A stretch of DNA of 64,000 nucleotides from Apoderus coryli (Eukaryota; Arthropoda; Insecta; Coleoptera; Attelabidae): the NCBI GenBank assembly GCA_911728435.2, contig OU452201.1, positions 1,798,001 through 1,862,000 on the forward strand, in the 5' to 3' direction. Below the pieces are notes generated by a model. The model searched no databases and was not told the DNA's origin. It saw only the letters and a program-made list of their open reading frames with translations. The position numbers and the translations under genes are program-made. Every line of letters begins with the position of its first letter. Within the stretch, counting starts at the first letter, position 1. Below, one piece after another: positions 1 through 14,000 of this stretch.

Positions 1-1016
1 GTTTCAAAAACAAACCAAAATATAAACAGTGAAGAAAAAATCTAATTAAATAGTATGCCCATATCACCACAAATCTGGTGCATTTTGTGCCAGCTAATTT
101 TGTGATATAATACAATATGTATAAAAAGATATAATGCGGTGGACTGTCTAAAAAGTTCTCGGCCAGACGATGTCATATATCATTAAAATCATCATGATGT
201 AACAAAATTTGTAGACTAGTTGTGACTAAATAGACAAAATTTGCTGATTGGCATTTTTCCACAAAAGCGATACGAGGCCAAGAATAGACAATACTTGTCC
301 TTCTTCATTAAATTGATATTGTCATATTTAGTTGATTTATGATATATTTTTTATTTATTGTGACACTTTGTTGCTGAGCAGGTTTGATTTCTAGAGTTTG
401 AAGTGCAGAGCAATATTTTTTCTATACACTTTTATATGAACTTGGCTCTTTGCTTAATTATTATTCAAAAAAACCTTATCATGGCTAGGCCAAGAACTTT
501 TTACACAGTCCTCGTATATAAATTATACAGTCGTGATATTTTGTGCAAAATTAGTTACCTTAATTCTGATAACGGTAAAAAATCAATATCCAGTAGAGGT
601 CGTAAGCTAGGTAAGCTGTAAGCAGTCAAATGCCCATTTGACACGTAACAGACTAAACAAACACTATCTGAAAATAGTACAGAGATTTTCTAAAATTTTG
701 AGAAAATATTAGAGACAATAAATAGTGAAAACTATCGGTTATATCAATACTAATTATAGTTTTCCATTATCTAAATTTATACAAAAAATATGTTGGAGAA
801 CGTGTAATGGGAGATTAAAACAGGGACGCCTTCTTGAATTTATAACGCTCCCTATACTTCCTCTTTTACTATCACATGCCCAAACTCTTGTTTTTTGATG
901 ATGATGCTTCATACCCGTGTGCACCATTCCTATTATAGGCATCTCCTCTGTTTGCCCATCCCTAGTTTTATGCTCCACTGACAAATGTCAAAATGTCAAA
1001 ATTTAGTAGTTAGAGT
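1..1016. other. Tomosyn intron, left edge, no gene seen
   Basis: AT-rich intron sequence. A minus-strand open stretch at 754-984 has no family likeness I can recognise and is not called. Confidence 0.6.
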
Positions 1017-1790
1017 ACGGGTGGCAAAATAAATAAATATATCGATATATTGAATCAAAAGATATATCGAAACTATATATCGATATACTCGATATATCGA
1101 ATGAAAAATATCGATATTTTATATATATCGATATATTTGCTATATTTTTATTTTAGAGTGGATTATAGTTGTAAATAAACTTCAAATTTTAAAGATTCAA
1201 ATAATGAAATAAAATAGTATTCATTAAAATTTATTTGCCTGAAAATACATATGCATTCCAAACAAACGTAAGAAAATTTAATAGAAATAATTACATTAGG
1301 TAAGGTCAATTAATTCAAAATTTTCTGGAACAGAACTTAGAAATAATAATTTTGATAATCTATTTCCAGTTAGACGATTTCGATTTTTTGTTGTGTGCGT
1401 CGACGGCTACGGCAACACAACAAGGACCTTTTAGTTTTAAACCTGTGTATGTAAGCTGCTTTCTTTCGCTACTGATTTCAGGATCCAAACGCGTTTGGAT
1501 TCACATGTTCTTTCGCTAAAAACGCATTTTCTAATTCATCCCCACTTTAGCGCCCATCGCGATCCGGATACGTAATCCCCTTGCCTCTTTTAGGTAAACT
1601 TATCAAGCCTTCAGAAATCCAACAAATCCTGATTAATAAATCTGGATCAAGAAAACTAGCGAAAGAAAGCAGCTGTAGCAGATACATTAATCTTGATAAT
1701 GTACCGATATATCGTGTTGTATATATCGATATTTGTTTCGATATATCGAAAGAAATATATCGATATATTAAAAAAATATCCATCCCTAAC
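1017..1790. mobile_element. hAT-like non-autonomous element with ATATATCGATATAT subterminal repeats
   Basis: Both ends carry clustered copies of ATATATCGATATAT-type words (1038-1135 and 1700-1770). The outer ends read GGGTGGCAAAA and, in reverse, GGGATGGATATT. Such subterminal repeat clusters are typical of hAT elements. I could not define a clean target duplication. A second element (1452-1676) is nested inside. Confidence 0.5.
1452..1676. mobile_element. 225-bp MITE with AGCTGCTTTCTTTCGCTA inverted ends
   Basis: Starts AGCTGCTTTCTTTCGCTA and ends with its exact reverse complement. The left interior, including the palindrome CCAAACGCGTTTGG, is shared with the right end of the MITE at 9749-10242. 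Confidence 0.75.
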
Positions 1791-1874
1791 CCAGAGATAG
1801 ATCATGTACTTAAGGACGGCCGCGTGTGACATATAATTTTGTATTTTTAACAAAATATAAACATACCAACATAC

Positions 1875-2087
1875 CTCTAAACGTAACGACTTCAACCTTC
1901 ACGACAAAATCGCTGTCAGTCAACTGCTGACGATAGACACAGACCTGTGAAGGTAATGCTACAATTCGCGCTTGTTTTTCACTAGCTATCAGCACAAACT
2001 GTCTGTCAGAACAAGTATCATTCTTCAAATAACCCTCAACACCACCCATTGTAGGACTCATACGACTCTGTACCCTAGTAGGCGTTC
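1875..2087 (-). CDS. tomosyn: Tomosyn exon 17 (last exon inside the window)
   Basis: Encodes RTPTRVQSRMSPTMGG, then DRQFVLIASEKQARIVALPS and DFVVKVEVVTFRG, before a GTATGT donor in phase 1. Matches the family segment V..SEKQA.V..LP. I searched the minus strand below 1875 for the next segment (NGHIMTFSLPSLR-like) and did not find it, so remaining exons are off the left edge. Confidence 0.95.
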
Positions 2088-5000
2088 CTAGCAACAAATA
2101 CAACAATTGCAGTCTATTAATAACAATTTATCACTTAATATTAACATACGGTCTCGTTTTTCTCTGTTGTCGTCTCGCCACGATTCGTGCGATGACGGAA
2201 TGAGAGCTCCACTGCAGTCCAAAAATGACATACACAACACAGCACCTTTTACTCGGAATATTGTCATACCAACCATGGAAACAACTACTGGCTGGGAACT
2301 TCTACTGTCTGGATCTGGAGGCGTGATTAGAATCGTTAACACTGACCCTAAACTGGTACCAACCCACAGCGTTGGTATACACACTGTCGGATCTGCAAAA
2401 TCAAAATTACATTGCACATTACATATCATGACGTTCTCACTTCTTCAAACACGCTGAAAACTCATAGTAAAGACAGAGAACAACAGAGAATATGAACTCC
2501 CACCACTTTCTATTGTCCTGTGCGAGGCAGGTAGTAGCCATTTTTTAATATACTCGACAGATCCGTATTTACGTTTTATTGAAATTACAGGATAGGTAAA
2601 GAACGGGGGAGTAATAGAATTATTTTATAATAGAATTACATCTTTACATTTTTGGTTAAATTAATAAAATTATTAATAATATTGAACTTGATTAAAGAAT
2701 TTTCAAATATATTTGCTAATGTGGAAATGTATTGTACAAAATTGTCATGTGGAATCATTAATTTACCATACAAATTTGTATTTTCGTATGCACACATGCA
2801 ATTTGTAGCTTTTTAATTTGCCTATTTTTTCTTTCAGATCATTTCGTCCACTAGCAATTAACCATAGTTCAGCTCTAAAGAAAAAAATCCCGATGGCAGC
2901 CAGTCGGAAAAGTAGATTTTTGATTTATGTATTTTTTATTTATACTTAGTCTACCACTGACACCCACTATTAATAAACAAATAACGGAATATTCTGACAT
3001 TCGCCAAATATAACCAAAGTGTCATATTGACAGTTATTTTAACTGAAATACCCATTATACTATAATACATACGTAAGTACGGTCTTATTAGGGTTATTCT
3101 TTCGTACTGAACTAAGTGAACAATCTGAAAATTGTCAGTTCATTCACGATTGTACGTATTCTTTCGACATCGGTCACTTCTACCAAACTGATTAAAATTC
3201 CTACCCCCCTTGCCGCTTACTGATCAACCTCTTGGTACCGGTTAGTTCGTTCAGTTAACAGTTAACCTCTAAAAGTATTGAATATACAGAGATACCTAAT
3301 TGGAATATGATTTCGAATCAAACCAATAAATTGTAAAAGTTTAAAACATGGATAATAATATCATGGAGTAAATAATCCAGTTTTCAGGCAGATTTGGTTG
3401 TTTTCACAAGTTTTCGAGGTTAAGTGAAAGACATTCACAAAAATGATGATCTTTCGGTTTCGCCAAATATTCAGTTCAGTATAATCACATTCAGTTTAAT
3501 CACATTCACTTGTTCAGATCAATCACTACGAAAGAATAACCCTAATGTTATTTCACAGGTGTTTATTTGTCAAAATAATTACAGGTATAGCGGGTGATGA
3601 TATTTTTTTTTATTTTTTGTTACTTTATATTGACTTACATTTACTTAAATATGCCAGCGATGAAAAAACTCTCCAAATAAATATTGTAGAGATTTAAGTG
3701 CTCTATCATTTGATATGTAACATCGGTCTTTTCTATTAACAACGAAAAAAATATGATTTTTTTAAAACTTTGACAGGCCGCCATTCTGAAATTAGCTCTC
3801 CGATTTCAATCGCCAACGAACTCACGCGATTCCATGACCTAGCCGATTTTTTAACCAAATTTTGTTTCGATTGGTCAAAAAATGCGGCCTAGAACGTGAC
3901 GCAAAGTTTCTATATCCCATATATATATATATATATAGATATATAAACTTTTGAACTGAGGTCATTTTTAGGATCCAGGGGTCATAAAATGAAGTACTGC
4001 ATAAAAATTTTTCAAAATTTCGGTTGTGTCGATCTCCTGAATAGTTAGATTTTTTTTAAAAATCTACTAAAAAGAAGTGTAATTGATTACGGGCAAATAT
4101 AAATGTATTAATTTTAGATAGAGTAAAATAAAATTGTTCTAATTTATACAATAGCTCTACCGATTTTCAATTCCTTAAGTATAATTGACAATGTATTATA
4201 TTTTACCTGTTTATGGCCTTCAGAAAAACAACGCAAGCACACATGTTGGGAATTTCCCATTATATACCTACAAAACATGCTAAAATCACCCCAATAAATG
4301 GACAATAAAACCTGAGACGTGAATTTACTACCTGCTAATATCTATAATAGTTAAAATATGTAATTCAAATTTAATAAACACTGTCAGATTTTAAGAAATT
4401 TTTGCACTCATCTAGTAAGATTTTTAAGCTCTCTTTTTAGAATGCTTAAGATGTATTGGACTTTTATGAGCAAATAGATTGAACCAAGTTAAAAAAGATA
4501 AGGGCCATTGTGCTGCGAAATTAAGCGAAGTTATTCATGTTGAAATGGCAGAGCACCAATAAAATATCCCGACGACAATGAGAGTATAAGAAAACATGGC
4601 GATTTTGAGTGCGCAATTATATGCGCAATCTCTTCCCCGACCAGCAAGATCACATTCTCTGTTGTTCTCTGGTAAAGAGCAGCAGTACATATTTTACTCA
4701 CCTGATTTCTTCGAGTATGAGTCCGCAAACACTAAACACTGAATTGCTTCTGAAGTAATATTTTCTAAGCTGCTCATCGAACTACTTCGAGACCTTGAAA
4801 ACGAACTGTCCAGTTTGTCTACCCGACCCATAGAAATAAAATTTACTATTAGTTGATGAAGTTTATTAACAAATATAATGAATAAATAATTCAGATCAAA
4901 GAAAGAGAAATGTTAAAACATGCACCAAGCATTAATTTCGTTTACCAATAATTAATTTATGTTATGTTGTTTAAATTAATATAATTAATAAATGAACATA

Positions 5001-8000
5001 AATATTAATATTACATTATTGTCCCAAAGTTGTTCAAGATAAGAAGGTTCAATTATAAATTTATACCAAAAAACCGAAGGTTTTGTAAGTTCAAGAAGTC
5101 TCAAGAGAGAAAAATCTAGCCACAAGATTTTTGCATAATAACAGACGATGCCAATTTCTCGGGGAATGTATTAGAAATATTTATAACAAACCACTTTCAG
5201 CCTGAAGAAAATCCTCATAGCTTTTAGGAAGGAAATTATCAATATTCATTAAACGTGAATTATTGACATACATTTACACCTGCGAGGAAAAGAGTAGATG
5301 CTTGTTTCCAATACTTTTTGTAGATTTGTATTGACGATATTCGACAGGTTTTTATTTCTTTGTTAAATTGTTTTAACTTTAATTTATTTATGGTTTGTTT
5401 ACTTTTATTATTAGCTCTTAGTTCTTGGAGCAGTACACGCCTTACAAAAATACTTAAGGCTTGAAAAAAAACAAGAAGTGTAGTTTTATTGACAGATAGT
5501 GTTCATAAAGTGTATTTTCTTTCAGGGAATATAAAAAAGAAAAACTTTTATATTATTAGTTTTTTAATTTTCAAATAATTTTATATACTGTATAGTAAAT
5601 TTTTAGTAGTAGTAACATTTGTTTATTAGATTGTGAGTTAGTTTTATCTAATACTCTTTTGGTAATTGGAACAACTTCAAGACAAAATATAACTATTGAA
5701 TTTTTTTATCATTATTTATTATTAAATAACTCAAAGTTTTAAATCCAAAGTACAATGTACTTCAATTAGTTAGTGTGTGTAACATCAAACATTAATCATG
5801 ACAATGCAAAAGCACAACATACACAATAATAGTTTTAGTGAGAATAAATTATCGTGACATGCAGAATATACAGTGTGCTCGCAAATTGTACCATCATTAT
5901 AAACGAAACAACTTAAATAAGAAGCAGAGTTGAGGGTTATTGAACGAATATACGATATGTCGCAAATAAATAACGAGGCGGGCAAAATGAATTGGCGACA
6001 AAAGAGATCATATTATGTCTTATCTAAAAATTATTGCTCAAAATTTTTTGTGTTAATTTTTGGCCTCAGAACTAGTCTATTAGCCACAGATCTTTAGGAA
6101 ATTCTATATTTTATGCCTTTATAATGTTAAGTCAATTACTATCAAATTGTAAGCAGTTTTTTGTTGCTTAATAATATTCAAATTTCTTCTATAAGAAAAT
6201 TTTATTTTATTGTTGTATTTTATAAAAGGCTCGATATTTTATTGCGAGACCTCGCACATGTCGTGGTGGGGCATTATAAAATATTGCGCAATTTACAAAA
6301 ACATGCTATTATGTAGGTATATGCTGGGGTTGTATAATATGTATAAATAAGATTAATAATTCAGTAAACAAAAACAAAACAAAAATATTAACAAATAATT
6401 AAAAAATAATAAAAACCCAGAGTATTTGATCGTTATTAATATAATAATCAATTATTTATGTTTCATTTGCTCTTCTTTTTGAACAAACTGTTATAAAATG
6501 AAAATTATTATATTAACATGATTTTTTGTTCATAAAAAAATGTTTTGAACTGGTAATAAACAGACATTTTTGAGTAAATATCGCATTACTATTAAACTAC
6601 AAAACCAAAAAGACAGGAAGCACTATTGCCAACTTTATTATTAAATGGCAACAATGCACGTCATGTGAATCACCCTATACAAATAGGGGAGAAATGGGCT
6701 AAAAATGTTTTTTTTGTTTTCTTGATACATCTTATATTTATAATTTATGAGCCAAGGCCAAAAAAAAGTTTACAAGTAAAATTCCACTACTTAAAATAAT
6801 TTATTTTAAATTAAATTTAGGCGTAAAATTATTTTAAGATTTCTGCTGTTGATTAAAAGGGGGCAGAGATGTTATTAATATAACCGAAAAACAAAACAAA
6901 AACACAAGGCCCACGTTACGATGGCTGCCGTACAACATTTAGGCTTCCAAATCTTGGAACATTCTCTCTATAGTCCAGATCCAGGGGCCCAAAAATAAGC
7001 GAGGAAACAAATTTTAATATTATTTAGTTAGGCAGAAACATATGCAGTCAATAGGAGTTTCTATTTAAATGAAATTAAAAGTCCCGTGGTATATTATTTT
7101 TCAGAAGGAGATTTTGTATAATAAAAAAAGCAGAAATGCTACACAGGGTGTCCCAGAATATGTGGGCAATCTCTCGGATTGGAGTAGGTTGTGAAAAAAA
7201 AGGTTATAAGTTCATATAAAGTCGAATTTATCGGTTTATTTTATGGATATCGAATAAGAGTATTATTTTTATAGCAAAATGTTTAAGCTATTTAAAAACT
7301 GCTTCAAAATCTCAGTAGCAAGATGCTTTAAAAAAAAGGGGTTAACAATCCCTATGTCAGTACGTCCCTGCGGCCTTAATGAAATGCCATTATTTTAAAT
7401 AGGGTCACAGGACGAGTCCCTATCTGACGTAAACTATACTATCATTGCATTAACTTATACAAGGTCGAATGTTATCATTAAAAAACTGAATTTCAGGTCT
7501 AGTTTTGAAGGGCTCATAACTTTGCAGCGAAGGCCGAGATTTTGCCCACATATTTTGTGACACCCTGTAGATATATAGAAGTTATGCATCGATTTTGGTT
7601 TCACTTGCCATGTCTTTCAATAAACGAAACTTACAGATGTTACTCAAAAATATCCTGATATAAAAACAAATATTTAGAAAACAACAACATTGACATAGAG
7701 TAAATAAAAATTAAACAAAAAAATAACATTTAAAAAAATTAGGTTTAACACTCATATTATAAAAGTCAAACAAATTTATTTATTATTTTTTTTTTGGATT
7801 GGTTATTAGAGGAAATGCACACATAGAAATTGTTAAGGTATGCGATCGCAAAGGAGCCTTTAGTACATTCTAGAATAAATAGGTTAGGTTAGTTGTTGTA
7901 GTACATAAAAGACGTGATAGGAAAAAAATAAATAAACAAGAGGAATTAAACAGATTTTGGAAGTACATTTAGTCACCTGAATGACGTTTTTGAAAAACAA

Positions 8001-11000
8001 TATAATATAAAATCTTGAAACGAAATGGAAAAGAAAGAATATTTAAATAAATGTCAAGTAAGCATGCATAGAAATTGTACCAAATAACACAACTGGTTAT
8101 TTATGTTAATTGTGAAACAGATGAGGTATAGAGTAGAATGGTAGATTTATAATACAGATACATGAGATATAGAGCAGCAATTAAAAAACACAGGACTTTT
8201 GTCAGAATCCATAGCCTCTACATTAAGATTTATTTAGTTGTGAAAAAGGCTGAAAATAATTTACCATTCAATGCAATAATTTACAGAATTTCCTTTCTTG
8301 TGTAATATCGTCAGCCAATTGAGAACAGAAACCAGAATACACCGAATTACCCGAGTTTTTGGTGAAAAATTATGGCCATATGAAAGTACGAGGCATGTTT
8401 TTTAAGTAAGTACCGTTTTGGAATTAAAAAAAGACGTGCAACGATATCGCAATAATTTTATTTTTACATGAAAGCCTGTACCTTAATCTACTTTTCTACA
8501 TACTTTCCGTGAATATTGAGGCACTTGTCGTAACGTGGCACCAATTTTTGAATACCCTCCTCATAAAATTCTGCCGCCTGACTTGTTAACCACTGTATCA
8601 CAAATGTTTGGACTTCGTTATCGTCTTGAAGACGCTGACCACCCAGGTGTTTCTTCAAGTGCAGGAACAAATGGTAGTCGCTAGGCGCCAGATCAGGGCT
8701 GTATGGAGGATGATCTAGAGTTTCCCATTTAAAAGATTTGATGAGATCTTTGGTCCCATTAGCCACATGTGGACTCAACTTGCCACGTCTTTTGTTCTGG
8801 ATTGCACGACGCAGATTGTTCAATGTCTCACAATAAGACGCTGCATTGATTGTCTCATTACGAGGCAGAAACTCCACTAGCAATACTCCTTTTCTGTCCC
8901 AAAAAACTGTGCACATGATTTTCCGGACAGAAATTGTTTGCTTAAAGTTCACTCTTTTGGGTGATGATGAATGTCGGCATTCCATGGATTGTTGTTTCGA
9001 TTCTGGTGTGACGTAGGCCACCCATGTTTCGTCACCAGTAACAATTTGGTCTAAAAAATCTTCACCTTCATTGTGGTACCGCTCAAGGAAAGTCAATGCA
9101 CTGCCTAAACGTTGGGTTTTGTGCAAATCCGTCAACATTTTTGGAACCCAACGTGAACACAATTTCCGGTAATTCAAGTTCTCGGTCACAATGCGATACA
9201 AAACACTACGAGTCGCACATTGATGAAATTGTAAAGCGTCTGTTTTCTCTCACCTTTTCCTCCACTTTCTGCACCAAATCTTCATAAACGACCGAAGGAC
9301 GCCCACTCCGTTCTTCATCATGCACATTTGTTCGGCCATCTTTAAATGCTCTCACCCATTTCCTTACCATTCCATCACTCATAATGTTTTGTCCGTAAAC
9401 TTCACAGATCTCACGATGAATATCGATCGGTTTTACCTTTAGCACTAAGAAATCATATAACAGCTCGTACTTCACAATCGGCGGGACTCACGATTGTCGG
9501 AGGCATCTTAAACACTCAGTAAACAACGTATACAATGAGGAATCAGACTGTAATGGCGTCAGCAGTGTTGTTGCTGGCAAAAAATTTTTAGTAATAGAAA
9601 ATGGTGTGTAATTGTAATAAAAGTAATAGATTTATGTTTAAAAAGTAATAGAAATGTAACAAATAGAAATACAGTGTAGGTTTGTTTTCACAAGCGTCAG
9701 AATCAGTCAAGATTCTGCGCAAACCAATTAAACCGCACGTCAACAATAGGGTTATTCTTTCTTAGTGATTGATCTGAACAAGTGAATGTGATTAAACTGA
9801 ATGTGATTATACTGAACTGAATATTTGGCGAAACCGAAAGATCATCTTATTTGTGATTGTCTTTCACTTAACCTCGAAAACTTGTGAAAAGAACCAAATC
9901 TGCTCTGAAAACTGGAAAATTATTTCTTCCATGATATTATTATCCATGTTTTAAACTTTTACAATTTATTGGTTTGATTCGAAATTATATGCCAATTATT
10001 ATCTCTCAATATTCAATACTTTTAGAGGTTAACTGTTAACTAAACGAACTAACCGGTACCTAGAGGTTGATCAGTAAGCGGCAAGGGGGGTAGGAATTTT
10101 AATCAGTTTGGTAGAAGTGACCGATGTCGAAAGAATACGCACAATCGTGAATGAACTGACAATTTTGCGTTTTTAGCGAAAGAACATGATCAGTGAATCC
10201 AAACGCGTTTGGATCCTGAAATCAGTAGCGAAAGAAAGCACCTATTAGCGTAAACCGGTCACAGATATTTCCCTAGAAAAGAAAAAAGATATATGACAAA
10301 AGGAAAACAAGAGAAAAGCCAAACGTATTAAACTTTGTTTAGATGTAGGATCTAGGGCACATGACATAAATACAAACGACGATGTTTTATTTTATTGGTA
10401 TCGACTTTTTTTTTAAAAATGATTAAGATTTGGTATGCAGCTCTCTGTTTTCTGATCACAAACCTAAAAAATAAAACGACAGTTTTTTTGATCTCCTCTT
10501 GCGCTTGCGCCTCTCTATTAGCTATGTCCGTCAAAGATTAAAGCACTACAGAGCATATTATAGGAAGCCATGTTGAAGCTAACTGATTTGGAATATTTAA
10601 TATTCAGTATTCTAATATACTATAAAGACAATGGTATTTAGTAGGAAAATGTTTTGATTTTGACAAGTAATTTTTTTTTTCAAATTTTAATTGAATTTGA
10701 AAGTAATAAAAAAGTAATAGAATCCATAAAAAGTAATAGATTCTATCAAATTAGACAAATGTCGTAATAAAGTAATAGACAATAGAAAAAGTAATAGATT
10801 TGTTACAATTGTAATAGCAATAACAACACTGGGCGTCAGTGCGTAGACAAGAAATGTAGGTAACTAGCGCGCATGCGCGGAACACCGACCGTAGCGCTGC
10901 GGCGGCGGAATCGCAAAACGGTACTTACTAAACAAACGTGCCTCGTATCATCTTTAGAATTGCAAACTTAATCAGAAAATCAGATTCAATATCGTTAAGA

Positions 11001-14000
11001 GATAACAGAATGTCTGCAGTATATGATACAGGGTGTTACTTAATGAGATGTCGTAAATAAAAAAAGAATTGTCAAAGGTTAAAAAAACGGCTTTTTATTA
11101 ATATCTTGAAGATCCTTTTGTTGATTTGGTTGAAATTTAGCAGTATTGTTCATTGTGATCAGAGGCTAAGTTAGCACGAACTAAATGATAATTATGAATA
11201 CCACTAGTGTCCCGGGGGGCAATCTCACGATTATATTGACAAAAAATGTACGCCACAGACTGTTTTTACAAAATTTTAGATTTGATTCGGATTAGGCACT
11301 TAAAATACAACTTTTTCGTCTCTTGATATTTTTTTGTATCCTACTTTATCTTACAGGAAAAAACTAAAAACTATTTTAATGCATGTCGAGAAATTTTTAA
11401 AATTAAATCAATTTACGACCTATGATTAAGTAACATCCTGTATAAAGAATAATGGGCACCAGACAAAACGTATATAGGCGTCAATATTGGATCTAGATCT
11501 AGGGATCTAGAACTAGGGCGAGCAAACTCGCAATTGTTAGACAGCTAAAGCTATAGAAAGACAGAAATATTGTGCATGAAATTAATTAATAACTAAATGT
11601 TGTTTTTTAATTGCCGGCTTAAAAATTATAATAAAATTCACCACAATTAGACAAATAACATTACAAAACTTTCAATTTTTTCTTCAAATTTCTCTTTACC
11701 TTGACGCTTAAACACAAGTTTGTCTTATTGTCATAAATTTTGTTATGTAATGTTAACTAGGTACTTATCCTACTGTTAATAAGAAAATAGAACATTAAGA
11801 ATGACTGTACTACTAGAATTTAGTGTGTGAAATTCTACCTACAAATAACGTGAGATTAATAATTATTAGTTTTACAAAAAAAAACCAAAAACTTTACTAC
11901 AAACAAGAAACAAATAATATTAATATTATTAACGCTAAAAAATGAGTAAAAAAATAATAATAATAATCATACGAAAAAGACAACTAATTTTTAGTAAATT
12001 GGGACATCTACCATAATTTATAAAATCTAATAATATAATAATTATTATGGATCTAATGAAAGGAACAAAATTATATGTGTTAAATTGTACCGATATTACT
12101 AATAATTATTATTTTAAAAGAAATCTAAAATATTAAAGGTAATAAACAGCTTTGTGTCTCATGACGTCAAGCTATAGTGTCCAATTTGTTAGAAAATATA
12201 TGTTGAACCATTTTTATTTTTCATATTATGTTAATAAACATTTAATTATAAAAATTATATTATTTCTATCGAAAAATAACCAGCCGCACCTAAGAAAAAA
12301 AAAAGCAACTACAAATTATAATAACAATTAGATGCTGAAATTATTATTATATCCTAATAAAAAATATTTCAACTAGACTTAATTTGAATAAGTAATAAAA
12401 ATTAAAAGCAATTTTAATATTTTTTAATGTGTATATTAGATTAATTAACTTTAATTATTGAAATATCCAAAACTAAATTGTTCTTGACTGTGAATCACCC
12501 TGTATAATTTGTCATTATTTAAAGTTGGTGACTGCAAAAATATTTTAACAAAACTAGTAGGTATAGCACGACACAGTTAAGAATATACGCTTTTAAATGG
12601 GCTATCCATATAAAAGTGTATCATTCTTAACTGTGTCGTACTATATACTTAGTATATTATAAAAATTGTTCACAGTATATTTTCCAAAAAATCGCCATAG
12701 TTTGTCATGAGACACTCGGCCTAGTTAAATAATAATAATACTTTAGAGGATCTAAGTGTAATTCTATAAAAGATATAGGAACCTATTAATTGTAAAAAAA
12801 AAAATTCTAAATCTATAAACATATTAAACGCGTAGTCCTTACTGTTTATTATTTTTTACAAATAAATTCTGTCTAGAACAACAAAATAAAATATATTATT
12901 GTTGATATTAGAAGGCCCCTTCAGAAAAGGTCTTAATAAATATTAGAAAAAAATATAATTCGGAAAACGACAACAATCTCAAGAAAAACCCCCTAAAAAT
13001 AGTGCTCTTGATTATATAATATGACCTTGAGTTCCAAGGCTCTCAACATGCCTATAATATATATTTATTATTTGGCGGATTTTAAGCAATTAAAGAATGA
13101 TTCGGCCACATATCAGAACATTTACATAAATATAAATATTTCAAACATTACATATTTTGAAAATAGATAATCAAATAACTATTTAACTATCCTATATTAA
13201 AAATTACAAAATAAACTTTTGCATATTTAATACTAGAGACTTCCTTAAAGTAGAAATTATTATTTTTGATTATAAATAGCCAATTTTGTCATAAATCTCA
13301 AAATAAGTAAGAAATTAGGTACAAGACTAAAAAATCAGTAAAATAATATACAGTTGATATCAACTTCAATTATAACCGGAAGATCTATTATCTTTTAGAT
13401 GTTTCCATAAACCTTAGCACCTATTCACCTCAATTTTTAACCTTCCGAATCATATTTTTTTCCAATATTTACGATCGTTCCCAAAGAGGCACCCTGTATA
13501 TTGTGATTATTAAAGACCGGATTATATGCGCATACCTACGAGGTGTGACTATAAAATATCGGGACAAAGTCGAACGACCAATAACTTGAAACAGCACTAC
13601 TAAAACTTAGCTACATAGCCATGTATGAGTTTGTTGTTGGTTTCAGCGTTTACGGAATGACCAAGAAGATGATTCACACCTATTTCGGCCCTTCCAACAT
13701 AAATATTTATTAAAAAGAACACTAGAGATTGATAAAGACAAAATTCGGCGACACATTTTATTCATCGTAAATGCAGGCCGTATAAATGACGCACTTAGTA
13801 AAAGAATGCAGCGTTACACGTCAACGTAACTTAATCTAAGGCCTCACGACGTCATAGACTGCCCATTACGTCTCCCTAATTTGTGAAATGTTTAAACTGG
13901 CAGAACCATGATGGATCCTGGTTTTTCACTTATAATCCAGACTGTACAAGAATAACCATTCTAGTCAATTGGCTTTGGCATAACATCCGGTCTTTAATAT

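Larger units (their letters stand above)
2474..4671. mobile_element. hAT-like element with 18-bp inverted ends and 7-bp target duplication, carrying two nested insertions
   Basis: Left end CAGAGAACAACAGAGAAT at 2474; right end is its reverse complement ending at 4671. It is flanked by GTAAAGA at 2467-2473 and 4672-4678. A second copy, inverted and lacking about 130 bp of one end, is at 47813-48709. That copy lacks the 2881-4073 insert, so the insert is younger than the element. No transposase is encoded. Confidence 0.8.
8389..10945 (-). mobile_element. Mariner transposon, inactive, split by a hAT-like insertion
   Basis: Inverted ends read CGAGGCATGTTTTTTAAGTA and, on the right in reverse, CGAGGCACGTTTGTTTAGTA. 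Each is followed by a shared GTACCGTTTTG and flanked by TA. Removing the inserted 9563-10839 (element plus one target copy) leaves about 1,280 bp, the normal mariner length. Confidence 0.9.

Noticed and set aside
754..984. Minus-strand open stretch of 76 codons
   Set aside because: Somewhat protein-like but no family recognised, no splice context and no second segment.
2107..2457. Plus-strand open frame of 116 codons
   Set aside because: It is the antisense of tomosyn exon 16.
3915..3945. TA microsatellite as a promoter or regulatory site
   Set aside because: The same run is present in the other copy of the transposon at 47.25 kb, so it belongs to the element.
4531..4728. Minus-strand open frame overlapping tomosyn exon 15
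   Set aside because: It runs through the exon 15 donor in another frame and into the hAT-like element end; no support as a gene.
10861..10925. GC-rich patch as a CpG island or promoter
   Set aside because: It lies inside the mariner just within the right inverted end and is transposon sequence.
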